The notes beneath the pieces were generated by a model that saw nothing but the letters and a program-made list of their open reading frames with translations, made no database searches and was not told where the DNA came from. Both the position numbers and the translations under genes were made by a program. Source: an uncultured Muribaculaceae bacterium (lineage in GTDB: Bacteria > Bacteroidota > Bacteroidia > Bacteroidales > Muribaculaceae). Taken from it: DNA of 64,000 nt. The first letter of the stretch is position 1. Each line of letters begins with the position of its first letter. The stretch covers positions 62,001-126,000 of the forward strand of contig CAJUAF010000007.1 of assembly GCA_910584365.1 (NCBI GenBank). Direction: 5' to 3'. Below are positions 52,801-61,202 of the stretch, piece after piece.

Positions 52801-55800
52801 ATGAAAAAATACAGATTATACAACGATGTACTCGGATGGGTCTGCTTCGCTGTGGCCGCCGTTACATACCTGCTGACTGTCGAGCCGACGGCCAGTTTCT
52901 GGGACTGCCCGGAGTTTATCTCCCAGGGGGTGAAACTTGAAGTGGGACACCCGCCGGGCAACCCGATTTTCATGCTGGCGGCCCGTTTCTTCGTCAATTT
53001 CGCCGGGGGCGATATGTCGAAGGCAGCGCTGATGGTCAACTGTATGTCGGCGTTGCTCTCCGCCGGTACGATCCTGCTGTTGTTCTGGACTATCACTCAC
53101 CTTGTGAAGCGTCTGATTGTCAAGGATGACGCCCGGGAGGTGAGCCTTACCAAGATGCTGGTTATCTTCGGTTCCGGAATCTGCGGTGCCCTGGCCTATA
53201 CCTGGAGCGACACTTTCTGGTTCTCGGCCGTGGAAGGGGAGGTGTACGCTTTCTCGAGCTTCTGTACGGCGCTGGTGTTCTGGCTGATTCTCAAGTGGGA
53301 GAATCGTGCCGATCTGCCTCACAGCGACCGCTACCTTATCCTGATAGCCTATATCATCGGCGTCTCCATCGCCGTCCATCTGCTTAACCTGCTCTGTATT
53401 CCGGCGATCGTGCTGGTGATCTACTACCGCAAGTTCAAGGACACCACCGCCACGGGTTCGCTGATCGCCCTGGCTGTGGCCGCGGTGATTGTGGCGCTGA
53501 TTCTGTTCGGTATCGTGCCGGGATTTATCGAGGTGGCCCAGTATTTCGAGATTTTCTTCGTCAACACCCTCGGAATGAGCTATAATATCGGCGTGCTGGT
53601 ATATACGGTGCTGTTCGTGGCCGTGATGATATGGTCGGTCCGCACCCTTTACGCCCAGAAGTCCGCCAACCAGATCCGCTGGTCGTTCCTCTGCGCTATG
53701 CTCCTGTCGGGAATTCCCTTCATCGGCAATTCGCTGTGGATTCCGGTGGTACTTCTCGGCGCCCTGGCCGCCTGGCTCTGGACCAGCAAAAAGCTCCCTG
53801 TCAGAATCCTGACGATAGCATCACTGAGCGTACTGGTGATTTTCATCGGCTACTCCAGCTACGCGCTGCTGCTGATCCGCTCCCACGCCAATCCTCCGAT
53901 GAATCAGAACGGGCCGGACAACGTCTTCTCGCTCGGCTCCTACCTCAACCGCGAACAGTACGGCGAGACACCGCTCCTCTACGGCCAGACGTTCAAGTCC
54001 ACGGTCATGTATCAGGTCAAGCCCAACGGCTATGATTATGACATCCTCCGCCGCCCGGGAAAGACGGTTTACAGCAAAGCCGTAAAGAATTCTCCCGATG
54101 ATCCCGACCGCTACGTAGCCTCCAAAGAGGAGTTCAAATACGAGATGACCCCCAAGATGCTCTTCCCGCGAATGTATTCCACCGCCGGAGCGCATCCCCA
54201 GGCTTATCTCGAGTGGATCAACGCCACCGAGGAGGACCTCCCGACGGTCGACACCCCCGTGCTGGTCGACGCCGACGGCAATACGGTGCAGTCCGTGGCC
54301 ATGAAGCGCCCCTCTATGCTCCAGAACCTGCGATACTTCTTTGAGTACCAGGTCAACTATATGTACTGGCGCTATTTCATGTGGAACTTCGCCGGCCGTC
54401 AGAACGACATCGCCGGACAGGGGGAGGCCAACCGCGGAAACTGGATTTCCGGAATCCCCTTCATCGACAATCCCCGTCTGGGGGACCAGAGTCTCCTGCC
54501 CGACGAATACGGCAAGGGGAACAAGGGGCATAACGTATTCTTCATGCTCCCGTTGCTGATGGGTATCTTCGGCCTTACCTGGCAGGCGTTCCGCTCCAAG
54601 CGGGGCATCGAACAGTTCTGGGTAATCTTTTTCTTCTTCTTCATGACGGGACTGGCCATCGTTCTCTACCTCAACCAGCCCCCGCTGCAGCCCCGCGAGC
54701 GCGATTACGCCTTCGCCGGATCGTTCTATGCCTTCGCCATCTGGGTGGGCATGGGTGTGGCCGCCCTCTGGACTTTCCTCAACTGGCTGCTGAAGAACAA
54801 AGAGGCCGTGCGCGAAGCCGCCGACGCCGACAAAGCCGGCGAAATCGTCGACGGAGTGAAGGTGGAGCCGGACAAGAGCCGCCGCACCGCCCTGGCCGTT
54901 GCCGGAGTGACCGCCCTGATAGGGGTGGCTGTCCCCCTGCAGATGGTGTCCCAGACCTGGGACGACCATGACCGTTCCGGCCGCTATACCACCCGCGACT
55001 TCGGCATGAACTACCTCGCCTCCGTGGCTCCCAACGGCATTATCTTCACCAACGGCGACAACGACACCTTCCCCCTGTGGTACGCCCAGGAGGTTGAGGG
55101 GTACCGCACCGACGTGCGCGTCGTCAATCTTTCCTACCTGACCACCGACTGGTATGCCAACCAGATGCGCGTGGCCACCGACGGCGCCGCCGGCCTTAAA
55201 TTCTCGGCCAAGCCCGCCGATTACGCCTACGACCGCCTGCAGTTCAGCTACTTCGATCCCGAAAACATGGTGACCGACACCGTCAACGTCTTCACCTCGC
55301 TGGATGACCTTTACCATAACAAGGACGCCTCCTGGAAGGGGGCCCGCGTCATGCGTATGCCTTTCATGAACTTCCCGGCCAACGCCGAGGCTGCCGTAAA
55401 GGCCGGCGTCATTTCCGCCGCCGAGCTTCCTGCCGCCGAGGAGACCGTCAACATCGGCCTGTATCAGGATCCGAAGAACCCTGTCGGAGGCGTTACCCTC
55501 AGCCAGGCCCTGTCGATCGACATGATCGCCACCCAGGCCCGTGAGGGATGGAGCCGCCCGGCTTACTTCGCGATGACCGTCCCCGACGAATATTACGTCT
55601 CCCTGTCACCCTATCTGCGCAATACGGGTCTGGCCTACCAGGTTACTCCGCTCCTGAATCCCGACGGAAGCCGCGAGCCCTGGATCGACACCGACAAAAT
55701 GTACCGCAACATCACTGAGGAATTCCGCTGGGGCGGTCTCGACAAGCTCGGCAAGGATGGCGACATCTATCTCGACGAGACCGTGCGCCGCATGGTGACC

Positions 55801-56310
55801 TCCCACCGCTCCGCTATGGCCGACCTGGCCATGAGCCTCTACAACGAGGGGATAGAGGCGATGGATTCCGTCGGCGGGAAGACCCCCGACAAGGTGTATG
55901 CCGCCGACCGTTTCGCCAAGGCGGTGAAGATTCTCGACATGATCGAGGAGAAGCTTCCCACGCGCATCACCCCCTATTCGATCCAGATCGGCTATCAGGT
56001 GGCTGACGCCTATCTGCGTCTGGCCGCTGTCACCGGCGACAAGAACCTCCATAAGAAGGGACTCGACATCGTCCGCGGCGAGATTATGCGCTACGGAGCC
56101 TATCTCCCCTACTTCAACGAACTGCGCCGCTCGCTTCCGGGATACGGGTTCACGGGGCTGAGTCCCGCCGACCGTTATGTGCCGACGTACCTCTATCTGC
56201 TTCTGCAGCTTTATGCCGACGAAGGGGGAGACCTCGACAAACTTCAGGAGGAGGTTGCCGACCGTGGCATCGACCTCAATGACCTCGAAGGGTATATGCC
56301 CCGTCAATAA
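52801..56310 (+). CDS. DUF2723 multi-pass membrane protein (GT-C-like)
   Basis: The 1169-residue protein begins with the DUF2723 signature: LGWVCFAVAAVTYLLTVEPT, then SFWDCPEFISQGVKLEVGHP and PGNPIFMLAARFFVNFAGGD. About 8-9 transmembrane helices fill residues 1-350, with more at about 580-720 (FWVIFFFFFMTGLAIVLYLN, AIWVGMGVAALWTFLNWLL). A large soluble C-terminus contains NGIIFTNGDNDTFPLWYAQE. The fold is related to GT-C protein O-mannosyltransferase-type enzymes, with acidic residues in the first loop. The family is widespread in Bacteroidota; its acceptor is not known to me. A polysaccharide deacetylase and queG follow with gaps of 12 and 21 bp. Confidence 0.88.
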   Translation: MKKYRLYNDVLGWVCFAVAAVTYLLTVEPTASFWDCPEFISQGVKLEVGHPPGNPIFMLAARFFVNFAGGDMSKAALMVNCMSALLSAGTILLLFWTITHLVKRLIVKDDAREVSLTKMLVIFGSGICGALAYTWSDTFWFSAVEGEVYAFSSFCTALVFWLILKWENRADLPHSDRYLILIAYIIGVSIAVHLLNLLCIPAIVLVIYYRKFKDTTATGSLIALAVAAVIVALILFGIVPGFIEVAQYFEIFFVNTLGMSYNIGVLVYTVLFVAVMIWSVRTLYAQKSANQIRWSFLCAMLLSGIPFIGNSLWIPVVLLGALAAWLWTSKKLPVRILTIASLSVLVIFIGYSSYALLLIRSHANPPMNQNGPDNVFSLGSYLNREQYGETPLLYGQTFKSTVMYQVKPNGYDYDILRRPGKTVYSKAVKNSPDDPDRYVASKEEFKYEMTPKMLFPRMYSTAGAHPQAYLEWINATEEDLPTVDTPVLVDADGNTVQSVAMKRPSMLQNLRYFFEYQVNYMYWRYFMWNFAGRQNDIAGQGEANRGNWISGIPFIDNPRLGDQSLLPDEYGKGNKGHNVFFMLPLLMGIFGLTWQAFRSKRGIEQFWVIFFFFFMTGLAIVLYLNQPPLQPRERDYAFAGSFYAFAIWVGMGVAALWTFLNWLLKNKEAVREAADADKAGEIVDGVKVEPDKSRRTALAVAGVTALIGVAVPLQMVSQTWDDHDRSGRYTTRDFGMNYLASVAPNGIIFTNGDNDTFPLWYAQEVEGYRTDVRVVNLSYLTTDWYANQMRVATDGAAGLKFSAKPADYAYDRLQFSYFDPENMVTDTVNVFTSLDDLYHNKDASWKGARVMRMPFMNFPANAEAAVKAGVISAAELPAAEETVNIGLYQDPKNPVGGVTLSQALSIDMIATQAREGWSRPAYFAMTVPDEYYVSLSPYLRNTGLAYQVTPLLNPDGSREPWIDTDKMYRNITEEFRWGGLDKLGKDGDIYLDETVRRMVTSHRSAMADLAMSLYNEGIEAMDSVGGKTPDKVYAADRFAKAVKILDMIEEKLPTRITPYSIQIGYQVADAYLRLAAVTGDKNLHKKGLDIVRGEIMRYGAYLPYFNELRRSLPGYGFTGLSPADRYVPTYLYLLLQLYADEGGDLDKLQEEVADRGIDLNDLEGYMPRQ

Positions 56311-56322
56311 TCCCCCCGGATC

Positions 56323-56943
56323 ATGTTGATTGAACGTCCACCGCTGCTGTATCGCCTCCTTTTCCCGGAGGCGATATGGCGTATTAAGAAAAACCGCCGG
56401 AAGGTGGTGTTTCTGACTTTCGACGACGGGCCGATTCCCGAGGTGACCCCGTGGGTCCTCGACAAGCTCGACGAATACGGTATCAAGGCCACGTTTTTCA
56501 TGGTCGGCGATAACGTGGCCCGCAATCCGGAACTTTATCAGGAGGTCAAGCGCCGGGGTCACAGCGTCGGGAACCACACCATGCACCACCTCCAGGGGAT
56601 GAAGGTCTCATCCTACCGTTATATGCATGACATCACCGAGGCCAACGACCTTATCGACAGCCCCCTTTTCCGTCCACCCCACGGTCTTCTACGCTGGAAA
56701 CAGGCCCGCGCCATCAAGGACCGGTACAATATCGTCATGTATGACCTGGTGACCCGCGACTATTCCAAAAAGCTCACCCCCGAAAAAGTTTTCGGCAACG
56801 TCAGGCGCTACGCCCGCAACGGGTCTATTATCGTTTTCCATGACTCACTGAAAGCCGAGAAGAACATGAAGGCCGTGCTGCCCCGTGCGATAGAGTTCCT
56901 CCGCTCCCGGGGGTATGAGTTCGACACTCTCCCGATGTCCTGA
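56323..56943 (+). CDS. Polysaccharide deacetylase (NodB homology domain, CE4)
   Basis: The 206-residue protein is almost entirely a NodB domain. Motif 1 is LTFDDGP (Asp34, Asp35). Motif 2 is GNHTMHH, whose His85 and His89 with Asp35 would bind the metal. Motif 3 is FRPPHGLLRW, and the late motif IIVFHDS provides the catalytic histidine. It should remove N- or O-acetyl groups from a polysaccharide such as peptidoglycan or an exopolysaccharide. No signal peptide is clear; a short hydrophobic N-terminus (PPLLYRLLFPEAIW) may associate with membrane. It is in an apparent operon with the DUF2723 protein. Confidence 0.92.
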   Translation: MLIERPPLLYRLLFPEAIWRIKKNRRKVVFLTFDDGPIPEVTPWVLDKLDEYGIKATFFMVGDNVARNPELYQEVKRRGHSVGNHTMHHLQGMKVSSYRYMHDITEANDLIDSPLFRPPHGLLRWKQARAIKDRYNIVMYDLVTRDYSKKLTPEKVFGNVRRYARNGSIIVFHDSLKAEKNMKAVLPRAIEFLRSRGYEFDTLPMS

Positions 56944-56964
56944 ACCTTTCAGCCCGTTCCGAAG

Positions 56965-57885
56965 ATGTCTCTCCCGTCGCGAATAAAGGAGGCTGTCATC
57001 CGGGCCGGTGCCTGTGCCGTCGGGTTCGCGCCTCTGCGCGAGGTCGACCCGGAGGTTTTCGCCGCTTACCGCCGGTGGCTGGCCGGGGGGAACCACGCCT
57101 CGATGGGCTATCTTGAAAATCATCTTGAAATACGCCGCAATCCCGCCCTTTTGCTGGAAGGGAACCCCGCCGAAGGGACAGTCATCTGCGCCGCTTTCCC
57201 ATACGTTTCCGCGCCCGATTACCGCCCTGGAGCCGTGCGCATCGCCCGTTATGCCCTGGGGGATGACTATCATGAGGTCCTGCGCGAAAGACTCCGGCCG
57301 GTCGCTGACCTGATACGCGGCGAGACCGGCTGCCAGGCCCGCATCTGTGTCGACACCGCTCCGTTGCTGGAACGCTACTGGGCCCGCGAGAGTGGCATCG
57401 GCTTTATCGGACGTAACCGTCATCTTATAGTCCCCGGAGCAGGATCATACGTTTTCCTGGCCGAGATTGTCACCGACCTTCCGCTCCCTCCCGACGCTCC
57501 CTGCCTTCTGGGGTGCGACGGCTGCGACGCCTGTATGCGCGTCTGCCCCCACGGCGCCCTGCAGCCGGGCTGTCTGGACGCGCGGCGTTGCCTCTCCTGC
57601 CTGACCATAGAATACCGCGGCCCCCTTCCGCCGGAATATCCTCTTGCGCCGGGGCGCGTCTACGGCTGCGACCTCTGCCAGGAGGTATGCCCCCACAATC
57701 GCGCTTCCTCCCTCACCTCTTTCTCTCCCCTGCCGGAATTTCTGCCGCGTCCGTCGCTCCTGGAACTGACTCCCCGGGCCATCCTCTCCCTCAGTCAGGA
57801 GGATTTCTCGGCCCTCTTCCGCCGCAGCGCCGTCAAACGCACGCGCCTGGCGGGTCTCCTCCGCAACGCCGCCGCATTGAAATGA
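56965..57885 (+). CDS. queG: Epoxyqueuosine reductase QueG
   Basis: QueG reduces epoxyqueuosine in tRNA to queuosine using cobalamin and two [4Fe-4S] clusters. The 306-residue product has the catalytic Asp130 in CVDTAPLLERYWARESGIGF (cited in part), a first ferredoxin motif GCDGCDACMRVCPHG with Cys184, 187, 190 and 194, and a second set in RRCLSCLTIEYRG and YGCDLCQEVCPHN. It is slightly shorter than E. coli QueG because the C-terminal HEAT-like region is reduced, as in many Bacteroidota. It is the last gene of the 52801-57885 run. QueF, an earlier enzyme of this pathway, lies at 3925-4404. Confidence 0.94.
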   Translation: MSLPSRIKEAVIRAGACAVGFAPLREVDPEVFAAYRRWLAGGNHASMGYLENHLEIRRNPALLLEGNPAEGTVICAAFPYVSAPDYRPGAVRIARYALGDDYHEVLRERLRPVADLIRGETGCQARICVDTAPLLERYWARESGIGFIGRNRHLIVPGAGSYVFLAEIVTDLPLPPDAPCLLGCDGCDACMRVCPHGALQPGCLDARRCLSCLTIEYRGPLPPEYPLAPGRVYGCDLCQEVCPHNRASSLTSFSPLPEFLPRPSLLELTPRAILSLSQEDFSALFRRSAVKRTRLAGLLRNAAALK

Positions 57886-57943
57886 TTATTGGGCTATTAA
57901 TATATTTTAACATGGCAAAACGTCGCTAAAACGTCTCTGTTGC

Positions 57944-57974
57944 TTGCATAAGTATCGGGGATTGTCTAATTTTG
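57944..57974 (+). promoter_or_regulatory. Promoter of the BspA-like gene
   Basis: TTG at 57944-57946 (CTTG), a 20-nt spacer and TAATTTTG at 57967-57974, followed by CGG. The leader to the ATG at 58085 is about 105 nt. Confidence 0.7.
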
Positions 57975-58084
57975 CGGCTTTCAAATCAGAAAATTCTATA
58001 AGTGTAATTCAGACTGTAGGCTGAGGTATATTCTTGCGACAATCTGTTTGCAATAGGTTTTTATTTTTATTTACATTTCTTGGT

Positions 58085-60235
58085 ATGAACAAGATTTACT
58101 CTTACGTGCTGTCTTCGCTGCTGTTTGCAGGTTCGACTGCGCTTCCTGCGGCAGGAGCCGCAGTGACTCCGGCCTCTTTCGTGACGGTCGGTATGATGGA
58201 GAAAACTGCCGGCTACCAGCGGTCGATCCGTCCGGTTCTCACTAAGGTTTCCTCTCTGCCAGAATCTGCCGCTTTCTCTTCCCGCGCCGACGAAGCGGGC
58301 GAGCATCCCGAATCGATTGTCGGCATGACCTATGTGGCTGTCTATAACGACCAGAGCCACGACCTTAACTGCGCTGTCGCAGTTGTAGCCGATCCCGACG
58401 GTGGCATCATCCTGCATGGTTTTGCCGAAGGGTATGACGTGAAAGGTACCTACGATCCCGCCACCGGCAAGGTGACCATTCCCACGGGCGTGGTGGTAGG
58501 CAGCGACGAGGATTACGGCGACATCACCATCCACTCCACTGACGGCCAACACTATAGCGACGAACCCATTGTCGGTACCGTCACCGGCAATACCATCACT
58601 TTCGAGAACGGTCTCTACGGAACCGTAGTGTACCAAGGGGAACAGGGCGGTCTGCTGGTAATGGTCGACATAAAGGCTATCGAAGCAAACGGCAAACTGA
58701 CCGTGACGCAGACCAGCAGCACTACTGGAGCAACCACGGATATCACCGCACCTCTGGTTGTTACCAAGACTACCGATTCTTCTCTGGAGGTAGTGGGTAT
58801 CAGCAATCTGCTCTTCGGCCGTTACTATGAGGTGCCTTTCGCTTTCAGCGAGGCCGCCAATACCTGCACACTGACTTTCGGCGAGCCGGTCGATGCTGCC
58901 CGGGCCAGTACGGGTGACGTGATCTTCTATCTCGGGGGAATCAATGCTGTAGGTTATCTCGACAACCTGGAGATGAGCGTGGTGACATCGGAAACCAACA
59001 CTCTCATGACCGCTTCCGCCGCATTCCTCGGATATCCGAACGGACAGCAGTATTCCGGTTACCAGTTCTCCGGCATCAAGATGGAGGTTGATTTCAATAT
59101 CTACACCGGCGAGACTTCCGGCGGTGACGAGGAGGATACCGACACCCCGACAATCGACGGCATCACCTATCTGCTCGACCGCACCAACAACACTGCCACC
59201 GTCACCGGCTGCCTGCCCACGCTGACCGATATCGCCATCCCGGCCCAGATTACCTCCGCCGGCAATACATACGATGTGGTGGCTATCAAGGAGGCTGCCT
59301 TCCAGGGCAACTCCACGGCAACCTCTCTTACAATCCCCGCTTCCATCAAGACCATCGGCACGGATGCTTTCCGTAATCTGCGTGCCATCAAGACGGTCTA
59401 CATCGCCGACCTGGCCGCGTGGTGCGGTGTCGGGATTGCCAACGGCAACGCCAACCCCATCTACAACCTCTTCTCCGCCTCCTCCGAATCCCGCTGGGGC
59501 AAGCTCTACATCAATGGCGAGGCAAATCCCGCCGAACTTGTGATTCCCGAAGGCGTCACCACCATGTCCCGCAGTTTCTACGGCTACAAGCCTCTTACGG
59601 CCGTCACTCTCCCCTCTACTCTGACCGAACTCGGCGACCAGGCGTTCGCCAACTGCGTGAAACTTACCTCAGCAGTAGTTCCCGAAGGTGTGGAGACTGT
59701 CGGCTCGGCTTTCTGGGGCTGCTCCGCCCTTGAGACTGTCACACTTCCCTCCACTCTCAAGACCCTCAAAGGCAGCACCTTCTATAACTGCAAGGCTCTC
59801 GCGTCCGTAAATCTTCCCGAAGGACTGGAAACTATCGGTGGTATGGCGTTCAGCTCCTGCGGCGCGCTGACTACCCTTTCCCTCCCCTCGACTCTGACTA
59901 CTATCGGCATGATGGCTTTCGACAGCTGTTCCGGTCTGACTGAAATCAAAAGTGCCGCAACAGTTCCTCCCGTCGCACAGATGTATGCATTCGACGGCGT
60001 GGACAAGACTATCCCCGTCTATGTTCCGGCCGGAACAATCGATGACTACAAGGCTGCCGCCGAATGGTCCGAGTTCACCGCATATCAGGAACTGTCAGGC
60101 GTAGAGAATATCACAGTTGATGATATCAATGCTCCCGTCGAATACTTCAACCTCAGCGGTATCCGCGTCGACAATCCCGCCAACGGTCTCTATATCCGTC
60201 GCCAGGGTTCCAAGGTAGAAAAAGTAATCCTCTGA
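58085..60235 (+). CDS. Secreted BspA-like leucine-rich-repeat protein
   Basis: The 716-residue protein has a signal peptide (YVLSSLLFAGSTALPAAGA). Residues of about 70-340 are beta-rich and unassigned. From about 358 (ITYLLDRTNNTATVTGC) the sequence becomes LRR_5/BspA repeats: SLTIPASIKTIGTDAFRNL, LTAVTLPSTLTELGDQAFAN, LETVTLPSTLKTLKGSTFYN and LTTLSLPSTLTTIGMMAFDS. The C-terminus (VEYFNLSGIRVDNPANGLYI) matches a short sorting-like domain common in Bacteroidales surface proteins. It is probably a cell-surface binding protein. The frame is open from 58034, but the signal peptide starts at the ATG at 58085. A strong terminator lies 60 bp after the stop. Confidence 0.85.
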   Translation: MNKIYSYVLSSLLFAGSTALPAAGAAVTPASFVTVGMMEKTAGYQRSIRPVLTKVSSLPESAAFSSRADEAGEHPESIVGMTYVAVYNDQSHDLNCAVAVVADPDGGIILHGFAEGYDVKGTYDPATGKVTIPTGVVVGSDEDYGDITIHSTDGQHYSDEPIVGTVTGNTITFENGLYGTVVYQGEQGGLLVMVDIKAIEANGKLTVTQTSSTTGATTDITAPLVVTKTTDSSLEVVGISNLLFGRYYEVPFAFSEAANTCTLTFGEPVDAARASTGDVIFYLGGINAVGYLDNLEMSVVTSETNTLMTASAAFLGYPNGQQYSGYQFSGIKMEVDFNIYTGETSGGDEEDTDTPTIDGITYLLDRTNNTATVTGCLPTLTDIAIPAQITSAGNTYDVVAIKEAAFQGNSTATSLTIPASIKTIGTDAFRNLRAIKTVYIADLAAWCGVGIANGNANPIYNLFSASSESRWGKLYINGEANPAELVIPEGVTTMSRSFYGYKPLTAVTLPSTLTELGDQAFANCVKLTSAVVPEGVETVGSAFWGCSALETVTLPSTLKTLKGSTFYNCKALASVNLPEGLETIGGMAFSSCGALTTLSLPSTLTTIGMMAFDSCSGLTEIKSAATVPPVAQMYAFDGVDKTIPVYVPAGTIDDYKAAAEWSEFTAYQELSGVENITVDDINAPVEYFNLSGIRVDNPANGLYIRRQGSKVEKVIL

Positions 60236-60295
60236 ACAATCCGATGATGGGTCATGAGGAGGCGTTTCCGCACTCCTTCTGACAATTCCGATAAC

Positions 60296-60333
60296 GGCGA
60301 TGTGTCAGAACGCTGGCACATCGCCTTGTTTTT
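60296..60333 (+). terminator. Rho-independent terminator of the BspA-like gene
   Basis: GGCGATGTGTCAG (60296-60308) pairs with CTGGCACATCGCC (60313-60325) with one wobble around AACG, followed by TTGTTTTT. Confidence 0.9.
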
Positions 60334-60457
60334 CACCGGTACGGAAAGTATGTTGTTCCGAAGAAAGATGAGAGCATTTCCCCGCCATGAACAATATCCT
60401 CCCTTGCGGCGTTGATATAGGATGTGATTTATTGATATGCAGAAAAGGAATCCAAAT

Positions 60458-60898
60458 ATGAAAAAGTTTCTATTTTCTCTTGTTGCTATCGTCGGTATCG
60501 CTCTGTTCGCGCAGGCAAAAGACACCTACGCCCATGATGCGTCCGTACTGCCCGAAGCAGCCCGGACCGTGATAGCCAAGAACTTCAAGGCCAAAGTAAG
60601 TGTCGTCAAGATAGACAAGGACTTCGGCCGCATCAGCGAGTATGAGGCCATTCTTACGGACGGCACGGAAATCAGCTTCGACCGGGACGGAAACTGGGAG
60701 AACGTTGAGGTCGGAAATAACTCCTCGGTCCCGGCTGCATTTGTTCCAGAAGCCATCCGCAGATATGTGGCCGCCAATCAGAGCGGACAGCGCATTGTCG
60801 GAATAGACAAAGAGCGCCACGGCTATGATGTCGAACTCTCCAACGGCGTCGAGATGAAATTCGACAAAGCCGGCACCTTCCTCCGCTACGACGACTGA
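60458..60898 (+). CDS. Small periplasmic PepSY-like protein
   Basis: The 146-residue product has a signal peptide (FLFSLVAIVGIALFAQA). The mature part holds two similar halves, each a helix plus strands: LPEAARTVIAKNFKAKVSVV followed by EYEAILTDGTEISFDRDGNW, then VPEAIRRYVAANQSGQRIVG followed by YDVELSNGVEMKFDKAG. This is the duplicated PepSY-like / beta-lactamase-inhibitor-like family (DUF2874) found in gut Bacteroidales. Its function is not established. The frame is open from 60437, but the signal peptide starts at the ATG at 60458. The 220 bp upstream hold only the previous terminator and no clear promoter. Confidence 0.83.
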   Translation: MKKFLFSLVAIVGIALFAQAKDTYAHDASVLPEAARTVIAKNFKAKVSVVKIDKDFGRISEYEAILTDGTEISFDRDGNWENVEVGNNSSVPAAFVPEAIRRYVAANQSGQRIVGIDKERHGYDVELSNGVEMKFDKAGTFLRYDD

Positions 60899-61025
60899 TC
60901 CCCTCCTCACCCTTACGGAGCGCCATTGCGTCCTTCTCCCCCCGAGAGCGCGCAGCTTTATGGATTGATTCCGGAGAAAATTAGGAAAAAAAAGGTAAAA
61001 TTGCTTGTAAATCAAAAAGTTTTGC

Positions 61026-61033
61026 TAACTTTG
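61026..61033 (+). promoter_or_regulatory. -7 element of the rpsA transcript
   Basis: TAACTTTG at 61026-61033 followed by CG matches the consensus; TTG triplets about 18 and 22 nt upstream could serve as the -33 box. Transcription would start near 61040. Confidence 0.7.
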
Positions 61034-61039
61034 CGTCGC

Positions 61040-61202
61040 CTTTCGGCACCTTTGGGAGAGGTGCGCCCTGATTGCGGCCCGCAACCCATAGTCAGTCAGC
61101 AAGTTGTCGGCCTGCCGCGGCTCGTTGTCGCCCCTGCCCCGAAGTATGATTATTAACCCCGGAGACGGAAACTCCGTCCTCCCTATTTATTAACCTAATT
61201 AA
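61040..61202 (+). other. Structured leader of rpsA
   Basis: The roughly 160-nt leader contains GCACCT/AGGTGC (61046-61064) and, close to the start codon, GACGGA-AAC-TCCGTC extended by GGA/TCC with one bulge (61161-61182). The second stem ends 20 nt before the ATG. An autoregulatory site for S1 is a natural guess, but I recognise no named motif. Confidence 0.5.

Noticed and set aside
53821..55317. 498-codon minus-strand frame
   Set aside because: Shadow of the DUF2723 gene.
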